Shown: positions 1 to 5,770 of the stretch, piece by piece | Numbering within the stretch: position 1 is the first letter of the stretch | Layout: each line of letters begins with the position of its first letter | Assembly: GCA_035640715.1 (NCBI GenBank) | Contig: DASQVO010000483.1 | Location: forward strand, 1 to 14,354 | Direction: 5' to 3' | Length of the DNA stretch: 14,354 nucleotides | Source: DASQVO01 sp035640715 | Lineage (GTDB): Bacteria; Actinomycetota; Actinomycetes; Streptosporangiales; Streptosporangiaceae | Made by a program: the position numbers and the translations under genes | The notes under the pieces: model-generated | What the model was told of the DNA's origin: nothing | Databases searched by the model: none | The model's input: the letters and a program-made list of their open reading frames with translations, nothing else

Positions 1-2730
1 CTTGCCCTGCCTGGACACGCCGGGACCGCCGCCGCGCGGGCCCGGCTGGCACGGCGCGCCGGAGTCCACGGCCGCGGTACGGATCAGAGATTCCACGCCC
101 GGCGCGGCCATCGGCCTGGCTACGAGGAATCCCTGGCCATAGTCGCAGCTCATCTCCCTGAGCAGGCTCAGCTGCAGTGGGTCCTCGATGCCCTCCGCGA
201 CGACCTGGATGCCGAGATCGCGGCCGACGCGCACGATCGTCTTGGTGAGCATAGTCAGCGTCTCGTCATGGCCCAGCCCGGCCACGAATGACGGGTCGAT
301 CTTGATGATGTCGACCGGCAGCCCACGCAAGTAGGCCAGTGACGCATACCCGGTGCCGAAATCATCGATCGCAAGCCGCACGCCGAGCTTGCGCAGGTCC
401 GCGAGGCGCTCCACCATCAGGCCACCGTCCTCAACCAGGACGCGCTCGGTCACCTCCAGGGTGAGCGCCTCCGGCGGCAAGCCGCTGTCCGCGAGCGCCG
501 CGGCTACCGATTCGGGGAACCGGGGCGCGTTGATCTGCCGCGGAGACAGGTTCACCGACACGCCGACGTTCCACGACGACCTGCGCCAGGCCGCGCCCTG
601 CGCGCAGGTGGTCGTCAGCACCCACGAGCCGAGCGGCACGATCAGGCCCGAGTCCTCGGCCACCTCGAGAAAGTCGGCGGGCGGGACGGCGGCGCCATCG
701 CGCCACCAGCGCACCAGCGCCTCGGCCCCGGTCACGCAGGAGGTCGCGAGGTCGACCACCGGCTGGTACTGGACCGTCAGTTCGTGCCGCGCGATCGCGC
801 GCTGCAGGTCGCTCGCGAGTTCCAGCCTGCGCACGACGTCCGCGTGCATGTGGGCGGCGAATACCTCAACCCGCCCGCCGCCGCTGTCCTTCGCCTTTGA
901 CATCGCGACATCCGCATTACGCAGCACGAGGCCGGGTGACGACCCGTCGGCAAGGGCCACGCCGACGCTCGCGGTCAGCGCGATATCCCTGCTGGCGACG
1001 CGGAACGGTGCGGAATTGACGGTGCCGGCCATCCGCTCGGCAATGTCCGCGATCTCCTGCACCCCCGCGGCGCCGTCGATGAGCACCGCGAACTCGTCAC
1101 CGCCCCAGCGCGCCACCGTGTCGTGTGACGGCACAACGGCGCGCAGCCGCCGGGCAGCCTGCGCGAGCACCAGGTCGCCCGCGCCGTGGCCGACGGAGTC
1201 GTTGACCGCGGTGAAGCCGTCCAGATCAAGGAAGATGACACCAGCTTTCCGGCCGTCGTCGCGGCGGCGCAGCGCGTCCCGTGCCCGCTCCTCGACGTAG
1301 GCCCGGTTCGGCAGGCCGGTGAGGCCGTCATGGAACGTCAGGTGGGTCAGCTGCTGCCGGAGCGCCACCTGGTCACTGACGTCACGGGCGGTGACGAGCA
1401 ACTGATCCCGCTCCCCCGGGACGCGGTAGAGCATGACCGTGGACTCGATGTGGCGCCAGGTACGGTCGGCGGCCCGCACCCGGCACGGGAAGCGGCCGGT
1501 CAGGTCGCCAGCCGCCGCCTGGGCAGCGGAATCGGTGTCGTCATCGTCCCCGGCGGGTGTCCCGAGCGCGGCATGCACCGCGCGGGTCGCGACAGCCCTG
1601 TCCTCAGGGTGAACCAGCTCCTCAAGCCGCATCCCGGACAGGCTCTCCGGCGTATACCCGAAGTCCGCGACGGCGGGGCTCGCGTAGCTGATCCTGCCTG
1701 CCAGGTCGGACACCAGAACGACGTCGCTGGTGCGGTCCGCGAGCTCGCGCAGGCTGCTGCTCGACTCCCGCCAGACACGCAGCGCGGCGCTGTTCTCCCA
1801 CACCAGCGCGAGCACTCGCATGACGAGGACCAGCAGCGCCGCACCGCCGAGGACCGCCACGGCCAGGCCGGCCGGGCGGCTGGCCACCGCCACAGCAAGG
1901 CTCGTGTCGGGCTTGCCCAGCAGCTCCTTGCCGAGCACCACAAGCGTGGTCACGCCGACAGCAAGCGCCGCGGCGACCGTGGCCCGGCCGGACCCGACGA
2001 ACCGGCCGGAACCCGGGATCCCGCGCGGCATCCCCCGCATCTCGGGAACCCGGGCCCGCGTTATCCACGGCGCCAGCGCGAGCAGGCAGAACGCCAGCAC
2101 CTGCGCCGCCTGCTGCGCGCCCGACTGGTGCCCGCCTGACAGCCGCGACCCGACCCCGAGCGCGTCGCCGACACCTATCGTGAACAGCGCGAGATATGGC
2201 AGGGCCACCCGCCGCCAGGCCGCCGTCATGGCGGGCAGCAGCATGCCGAGCACGGCAGCATCCACGAGCGGATGCACCAGGCCGAGCAGGAACGTGCCGG
2301 GCCCCTCGCCCGAATGGCGGTACTCCGCGCCGAACAGTGTGACCCAGCCGATGACAAGCAGGGCGACGGCCATGACGTAGCCGTCCGCGAGTGATGGCAG
2401 GACGGACCGCCCGCCGGCGCCGCCGACCGGGAAACGGGGCTCTCCCCCGTCCGGCCAGCCGCCCTCTGGCGGCTCGGATGCGAGCACCGTGATGCCTACC
2501 ACGAAGGGCCCCATTGCCAGCAGGGGCGCGACGTCGGCCAGCGACAGCGGTGCGCCGGAACTCCCAAGTGAGCCAGAGAAAAGCTGGTCGGCCAGCAGCC
2601 CCGCGAACCAGAACACCGCCGCTCCCATGAGCCAGCGGTACCCTCGCGCGGCACCGCCGGATAGCCGGGAGGCGCCGAGCCACAAGCTCACCGCCGCGGC
2701 GCACGTGGCAAGCAAGCCGACCACGTTCAT
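1..2730 (-). CDS. Membrane-anchored PAS-GGDEF-EAL cyclic-di-GMP synthase/phosphodiesterase (3' end outside window)
   Basis: Predicted to make and/or degrade cyclic di-GMP at the inner face of the membrane. The frame is open for 910 codons from ATG 2730 to the window edge, so the C-terminus is missing. Residues 1 to about 310 hold roughly eight or nine hydrophobic segments. A PAS-like domain follows at about 325-450. The cyclase motif RWGGDEF is intact, with GGDEF at 543-547. The EAL domain has EAL at 670-672, VNLSP, LEVTE, DDFGTGY from 789, IKID, VAEGIE and YGQGF, so the usual metal- and substrate-binding residues appear present and either activity is possible. The inhibitory I-site position reads PSHD (534-537) rather than RxxD, so product inhibition is probably absent. 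The start is supported by GAGGGA six bases upstream. The gene lies alone, divergent from the carboxylase gene. The signal sensed by the membrane region is unknown. Confidence 0.93.
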   Translation of the reverse strand, partial: MNVVGLLATCAAAVSLWLGASRLSGGAARGYRWLMGAAVFWFAGLLADQLFSGSLGSSGAPLSLADVAPLLAMGPFVVGITVLASEPPEGGWPDGGEPRFPVGGAGGRSVLPSLADGYVMAVALLVIGWVTLFGAEYRHSGEGPGTFLLGLVHPLVDAAVLGMLLPAMTAAWRRVALPYLALFTIGVGDALGVGSRLSGGHQSGAQQAAQVLAFCLLALAPWITRARVPEMRGMPRGIPGSGRFVGSGRATVAAALAVGVTTLVVLGKELLGKPDTSLAVAVASRPAGLAVAVLGGAALLVLVMRVLALVWENSAALRVWRESSSSLRELADRTSDVVLVSDLAGRISYASPAVADFGYTPESLSGMRLEELVHPEDRAVATRAVHAALGTPAGDDDDTDSAAQAAAGDLTGRFPCRVRAADRTWRHIESTVMLYRVPGERDQLLVTARDVSDQVALRQQLTHLTFHDGLTGLPNRAYVEERARDALRRRDDGRKAGVIFLDLDGFTAVNDSVGHGAGDLVLAQAARRLRAVVPSHDTVARWGGDEFAVLIDGAAGVQEIADIAERMAGTVNSAPFRVASRDIALTASVGVALADGSSPGLVLRNADVAMSKAKDSGGGRVEVFAAHMHADVVRRLELASDLQRAIARHELTVQYQPVVDLATSCVTGAEALVRWWRDGAAVPPADFLEVAEDSGLIVPLGSWVLTTTCAQGAAWRRSSWNVGVSVNLSPRQINAPRFPESVAAALADSGLPPEALTLEVTERVLVEDGGLMVERLADLRKLGVRLAIDDFGTGYASLAYLRGLPVDIIKIDPSFVAGLGHDETLTMLTKTIVRVGRDLGIQVVAEGIEDPLQLSLLREMSCDYGQGFLVARPMAAPGVESLIRTAAVDSGAPCQPGPRGGGPGVSRQGK

Positions 2731-2759
2731 CTTCGGTCCCTCGAGATGACCGGCTGCAC
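2727..2759 (-). CDS. Candidate 10-codon leader ORF overlapping the GGDEF-EAL start
   Basis: A GTG at 2759-2757 is preceded, four bases upstream, by GGAAGGAG (2771-2764), the strongest ribosome-binding site in the leader. Its frame runs ten codons (VQPVISRDRR) and stops at TGA 2729-2727, which overlaps the ATG of the cyclic-di-GMP gene in an ATGA junction. If translated, it could feed ribosomes to the downstream start (translational coupling). The main gene also has its own Shine-Dalgarno inside this ORF. Translation is inferred only; a chance GTG after a purine run is the alternative. Confidence 0.3.
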   Translation of the reverse strand: MQPVISRDRR

Positions 2760-2825
2760 GGAACTCCTTCCGATGCGGCAGAGATTCTGACCCGCCGGCC
2801 AGGCGAGCCCCTCTGGTACACGTCC

Positions 2826-2854
2826 GTTATACGTTTGTGGCAAAGAGTCACCAA
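2826..2854 (-). promoter_or_regulatory. Sigma-70-like promoter for the GGDEF-EAL gene
   Basis: On the minus strand TTGGTG (2854-2849) is followed after 17 bases by TATAAC (2831-2826), close to the housekeeping actinobacterial pattern. Transcription would begin near 2819, giving a leader of about 90 nt that carries the mini-ORF. One copy of the TTGTGGCAA word lies inside the spacer. Confidence 0.45.
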
Positions 2855-2890
2855 AGGCAGGCATCCCTCGGCTCCCGGCGGTTGCCACAA
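2835..2890. repeat. Inverted pair of TTGTGGCAA sites around the promoter
   Basis: TTGTGGCAA at 2835-2843 and its exact reverse complement TTGCCACAA at 2882-2890 form a perfect 9-bp inverted repeat separated by 38 bases. Each copy is also a small TTG-N3-CAA palindrome. The inner copy lies between the -35 and -10 of the candidate promoter and the outer one is upstream of the -35, so the pair sits mostly outside the predicted transcript. This suits a DNA operator bound by a repressor at two sites better than an RNA hairpin. The centres are 47 bp apart. No regulator is identified. Confidence 0.4.
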
Positions 2891-3020
2891 TCATGAAGAC
2901 AGATCAGTGGTTTCGTATCCGATAGTGGCGCTCACTCTATGTACCGGAGATCACGCTTCGGTAGAGGAAGGGCCTACACCGGGAGACATCTAAAGATCAG
3001 CGAGAGCCGTATGGGGTTAT

Positions 3021-3089
3021 TTAGTCCAGATCATCCAGAATGTCCTCCGCGGCCCAGCGCAGAACCGCCGTGACTGTGCGCTTCGTCAT
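3021..3089 (-). CDS. Candidate small ORF, 22 residues, unknown function
   Basis: ATG 3089-3087 follows GGGAG with about six bases of spacing and opens a 22-codon frame ending in TAA at 3023-3021. The peptide begins MTKRTV, has a short hydrophobic/aromatic centre (AVLRWAA) and ends in an acidic tail (EDILDDLD), so it could form one amphipathic helix with a charge gradient. I do not recognise a family. A GTG immediately before the ATG could also start it. It lies about 290 bases upstream of the cyclic-di-GMP gene on the same strand and could be a leader peptide or an independent small protein. Evidence is limited to the ribosome-binding site and peptide character; it may be spurious. Confidence 0.3.
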   Translation of the reverse strand: MTKRTVTAVLRWAAEDILDDLD

Positions 3090-3121
3090 CACGTTCTCCC
3101 GTGTGCCTGTCCATCCGGCAG

Positions 3122-3135
3122 GTCAGCAGGCTGAC
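3122..3135. repeat. 14-bp palindrome GTCAGC-AG-GCTGAC
   Basis: Perfect 6-bp arms (3122-3127 and 3130-3135) flank two bases. The site lies just upstream of the candidate 22-residue ORF and downstream of its possible -10. It could be a dimeric repressor site; no protein is implicated. Confidence 0.3.
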
Positions 3136-3415
3136 ATGCCCGGCCACCGCACTGCCCGCGGCCCGAAGCGCGGCGCCCGGCCGGACGGGCATCACGCCGG
3201 AACTGCCACCGGGCACACGTTGGGGACGATTGTAATAAACCCGCCGGCAATGTCCCACGGCCGCTTCCGCGGCCTGGCGCTGTGCGGCCCCGTTGCGGCA
3301 TGGCGCGTGGCGGTACGCGCCCGCTGGCCTAGACTCCATGCGAATCGTTAAGAAAGGCAGGCACGCGCCGGCGGCCGAACGGCCGGTGCGGATGATGCCC
3401 GAGGGGAGAGGTGCC

Positions 3416-5179
3416 GTGCGGAAGGTCCTCATCGCAAACCGCGGCGAGATTGCGGTACGCGTCATCCGGGCCTGCCGCGACGCGGGCCTGGCCAGCGTCG
3501 CGGTCTACGCGGAGCAAGACATCGATGCGCTGCATCCGCGCCTGGCAGACGAAGCGTACTCGCTGAACGGGACCAGCCCGGCCGAGACCTACCTCGACAT
3601 CGAGAAGATCGTCAAGGTCGCGGTCGGCGCCGGCGCCGACGCGGTCCACCCGGGGTACGGCTTCCTCGCCGAGAACGCCGAGTTCGCCCGGGCCGTCACG
3701 GCGGCCGGGCTCACCTGGATCGGGCCGCCGCCCGAGGCCATCGAGGCGCTGGGCGACAAGGTCCGCGCGCGGCACATCGCCCGCGCCGTCAGCGCGCCGC
3801 TCACGCCGGGCACCGCCGACCCGGTGTCCGGTCCGGACGAGGTCGTCGCGTTTGCCCTGGAGCATGGGCTGCCGGTCGCCATCAAGGCGGCGTTCGGCGG
3901 CGGCGGGCGCGGGCTGAAGGTGGCCTGGTCGCTCGGGGAGATTGAGGAGCTTTACGCGTCGGCTGTGCGGGAGGCCACGGCCGCGTTCGGGCGCGGCGAG
4001 TGCTTCGTCGAGCGCTACCTGGACCGGCCGCGGCACGTCGAGACCCAGTGCCTTGCCGACGCCCACGGGAACGTCGTGGTCGTCTCCACCCGGGACTGCT
4101 CACTCCAGCGCCGCCACCAGAAGCTCGTCGAGGAGGCCCCCGCGCCGTTCCTCACCGACGGCCAGGTCACGCTGCTGTACGAGTCGTCCAAGGCCATCTT
4201 GCGGAAGGCTGGCTACCGAGGCGCCGGGACGTGCGAGTTCCTGGTCGGGCAGGACGGCACGATCAGCTTCCTCGAGGTGAACACGAGACTTCAGGTGGAG
4301 CACCCGGTCAGCGAGGAGGTCACGGGCATTGACCTGGTGCGGGAGATGTTCCGGATCGCGGAGGGGGAGCCGCTCCGTTACGACGACCCGCCCGCCCGCG
4401 GTCACTCGATCGAGTTCCGGATCAACGCCGAGGATCCGGGCCGGAACTTCCTCCCGGCGCCGGGCACGATCCGCGCCTGGCAGGTACCGGGCGGCCCGGG
4501 TGTCCGCCTCGATGCGGGATACGAGCCGGGCATGACCGTGCCGCAGGCCTTCGACTCGCTGGTGGCCAAGCTGATCGTCACCGGCGCCTCGCGCCGCGAG
4601 GCACTCGAGCGGGCCAGGCGCGCGCTGGCCGAGTTCAAGGTCGACGGGATGCCGACCGTGCTGCCCTTTCACCGCGCTGTGGTCACCGATCCTGCCTTCG
4701 CCGGCGAACCGCTGCGCGTGCACACGCGGTGGATCGAGACCGAGTTCTCGGCCGCCCTGCCGCCGCAGGAGGGGACGCCCGGCGACCCCGAACCTGCCGC
4801 CCGCGAGCGGATTACCGTCGAAGTCGGCGGGAAGCGGCTGGAAGTGGTCGTGCCGACCGCGCTGAGCCTGTCCGGTCCCGCTCCGGCCCGGGCCGCTTCA
4901 AACCAGTCAGCGCAGCGAAGGCGTGGTGGCACCCGGCACAAGCACGCGGCGCCTACGGGCGGGAGCGACGAGCTCGCAAGCCCCATGCAGGGCACGATCG
5001 TGAAGATCGTCACCACCGACGGGCAGGCCGTGTCGGCGGGCGACACGATCGTCGTGCTTGAGGCGATGAAGATGGAGCAGCCGCTTGCCGCCCACAAGGA
5101 CGGAACAGTCGCCGGCCTGGCCGTCGAGGTCGGCCAGACAGTGACGTCGGGGACAGTGATCTGCCGCATTGAGGACTGA
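3416..5179 (+). CDS. Acyl-CoA carboxylase alpha chain (biotin carboxylase + biotin carboxyl carrier)
   Basis: Carboxylates its own biotin with ATP and bicarbonate and presents it to a beta chain that carboxylates acetyl- or propionyl-CoA, in the cytoplasm. The 587-residue product opens with RKVLIANRGEIAVRVIRACR. It has the ATP-grasp glycine loop FGGGGRGLK (160-168), CSLQRRHQKLVEEAPAP, and EVNTRLQVEHP (E287, R291, E295, matching the E. coli biotin carboxylase catalytic set). An Ala/Pro/Arg-rich linker follows, then a lipoyl-like domain with EAMKMEQ; the biotinyl lysine is K552. Length fits the AccA3/AccA2 type of actinomycetes. I chose GTG 3416 because GGGGAGAGG lies just upstream and homology begins there; starts at 3293, 3338 and 3392 are in frame but would add an unconserved tail. 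No beta subunit is nearby, so the substrate cannot be assigned. TAGACT at 3330-3335 may be its -10. Confidence 0.96.
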   Translation: MRKVLIANRGEIAVRVIRACRDAGLASVAVYAEQDIDALHPRLADEAYSLNGTSPAETYLDIEKIVKVAVGAGADAVHPGYGFLAENAEFARAVTAAGLTWIGPPPEAIEALGDKVRARHIARAVSAPLTPGTADPVSGPDEVVAFALEHGLPVAIKAAFGGGGRGLKVAWSLGEIEELYASAVREATAAFGRGECFVERYLDRPRHVETQCLADAHGNVVVVSTRDCSLQRRHQKLVEEAPAPFLTDGQVTLLYESSKAILRKAGYRGAGTCEFLVGQDGTISFLEVNTRLQVEHPVSEEVTGIDLVREMFRIAEGEPLRYDDPPARGHSIEFRINAEDPGRNFLPAPGTIRAWQVPGGPGVRLDAGYEPGMTVPQAFDSLVAKLIVTGASRREALERARRALAEFKVDGMPTVLPFHRAVVTDPAFAGEPLRVHTRWIETEFSAALPPQEGTPGDPEPAARERITVEVGGKRLEVVVPTALSLSGPAPARAASNQSAQRRRGGTRHKHAAPTGGSDELASPMQGTIVKIVTTDGQAVSAGDTIVVLEAMKMEQPLAAHKDGTVAGLAVEVGQTVTSGTVICRIED

Positions 5180-5184
5180 TTCTC

Positions 5185-5526
5185 GTGAGCCGGATTCCCG
5201 GTGACCCGAGCGTCGGCGGGAAGCTGCTGTTCGCCGTCGGTTTCCGGCTGCCGCCGAAGAACCGCGAATGGGTGCGCCATGAGCTCATTGACGCGGGCTG
5301 GCGCGGCCGGACCGTGTTCCGCCACCTGATCGTGATGGTGCCCGTGTGCTGCGTTCTGGCGCTGCTGCCTGGCCCGCCGTGGCTGCGGGTCATGGTGCCG
5401 GCGCTCGCCATCTTCGGCAGCGTGTTCACGGTGACCGCCTACGCCGATGACATCCGCGTCGCCAGGCTCCGCCAGCACAAGCTCACGGTGCCCGAGGACC
5501 CGGACCTCGGCCGTCCCGCACACTGA
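5185..5526 (+). CDS. DUF5313-like small membrane protein
   Basis: A 113-residue protein of unknown function. The N-terminus carries FRLPPKNREWVRHELIDAGW, resembling the LP-x-WV-x-DL-x-W signature I associate with the actinobacterial DUF5313 family. Two hydrophobic segments follow (about 48-62 and 67-88), separated by PGPPW, then a charged cytoplasmic-type tail ending in RPAH. The topology suggests a helical hairpin in the membrane. It starts with GTG five bases after the carboxylase stop codon, with GAGGA overlapping the end of that gene, so the two are almost certainly cotranscribed. No functional link with the carboxylase is known. Family assignment is from memory of the motif. Confidence 0.85.
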   Translation: MSRIPGDPSVGGKLLFAVGFRLPPKNREWVRHELIDAGWRGRTVFRHLIVMVPVCCVLALLPGPPWLRVMVPALAIFGSVFTVTAYADDIRVARLRQHKLTVPEDPDLGRPAH

Positions 5527-5536
5527 CTGTGCTGGC

Positions 5537-5555
5537 CCGGGGGGACGACCCCCGG
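5537..5555 (+). terminator. GC hairpin terminator after the carboxylase/DUF5313 operon
   Basis: CCGGGGG (5537-5543) pairs perfectly with CCCCCGG (5549-5555) across a five-base loop, starting 11 bases after the stop codon. No U-tract follows, as is common for actinobacterial terminators. Confidence 0.55.
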
Positions 5556-5566
5556 AGCCCCCCGGT

Positions 5567-5583
5567 GCGGGCCTATGGCCCGC
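5567..5583. terminator. Second perfect hairpin in the convergent intergenic region
   Basis: GCGGGCC (5567-5573) and GGCCCGC (5577-5583) form a perfect 7-bp stem with loop TAT. It can act on transcripts from either side; it probably adds to termination between the converging units. Confidence 0.45.
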
Positions 5584-5600
5584 TACCCGCGCGGGCTGGC

Positions 5601-5736
5601 CGCCGTTACACCGCCCGCTCACCCGGGCACAGGGCCCGGGGTCACGGGCGGTAAGACCGCCCGTAGTCCCCTGTCGCTGCGGTGCTCGCCGTTACACCGC
5701 CGCTCACCGGGCCGGAGGCCCGGTTCGCTGGGCGGT
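5601..5736. repeat. Duplicated nested-palindrome repeat (two units)
   Basis: The 15-mer CGCCGTTACACCGCC occurs exactly at 5601-5615 and 5687-5701. Each copy begins a unit that folds as two nested stems. Unit 1 pairs 5610-5617 with 5645-5652 (8 bp) around an inner 7-bp stem (5622-5628 with 5634-5640). Unit 2 pairs 5696-5701 with 5731-5736 (6 bp) around an inner perfect 8-bp stem (5706-5713 with 5717-5724). The two units share outline but differ in detail, as diverged copies of one short palindromic element would. The DNA has no plausible coding content. It may be a REP/MITE-like element, a bidirectional terminator, or both. Confidence 0.55.
5644..5664. terminator. Perfect 9-bp stem competing with repeat unit 1
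   Basis: Positions 5644-5652 pair perfectly with 5656-5664 over a three-base loop. The left arm is the same segment that closes the outer stem of repeat unit 1, so the two folds exclude each other. On the minus strand this lies about 110 bases beyond the flavoprotein stop and could help end that transcript. Confidence 0.45.
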
Positions 5737-5770
5737 CGGAACTTCGCTCCGTCTGTCCATAGCCGGCCGG

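Larger units (their letters stand above)
2760..3415. other. Gene-poor divergent intergenic region
   Basis: This interval separates two divergent genes. It holds the promoter and paired sites described separately, a candidate 22-residue ORF, a 14-bp palindrome at 3122-3135 and a GGCCGC/GCGGCC hairpin at 3259-3274. A TACAAT hexamer on the minus strand (3234-3229) could be a -10 for the small ORF, and TAGACT on the plus strand at 3330-3335 could be a -10 for the carboxylase gene, but neither has a good -35. The stretch 2820-3030 is less GC-rich than the flanking genes, as expected of regulatory DNA. Longer reading frames here show no recognisable protein. I looked for a c-di-GMP riboswitch and did not find a convincing one. 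Confidence 0.6.

Noticed and set aside
1186..2139. 317-codon plus-strand frame
   Set aside because: Antisense shadow of the PAS/GGDEF coding region; low-complexity composition and no recognisable domain.
1622..2890. 422-codon minus-strand frame rich in Arg and Ala
   Set aside because: It is a shifted frame of the GGDEF-EAL gene, whose own frame carries clear GGDEF and EAL motifs; the shifted product has no motif and unnatural Arg/Gly bias.
2835..2890. c-di-GMP or c-di-AMP riboswitch in the leader of the GGDEF-EAL gene
   Set aside because: The fold around the inverted repeat lacks the conserved GEMM or ydaO core sequences, and the repeat lies upstream of the predicted transcription start.
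3040..3351. 103-codon plus-strand frame in the divergent intergenic region
   Set aside because: No Shine-Dalgarno, no recognisable domain, Arg/Pro/His-rich composition typical of random GC-rich DNA.
3293..3415. N-terminal extension of the carboxylase alpha chain
   Set aside because: In frame, but unconserved in composition and without a ribosome-binding site; GTG 3416 has one and begins at the family homology.
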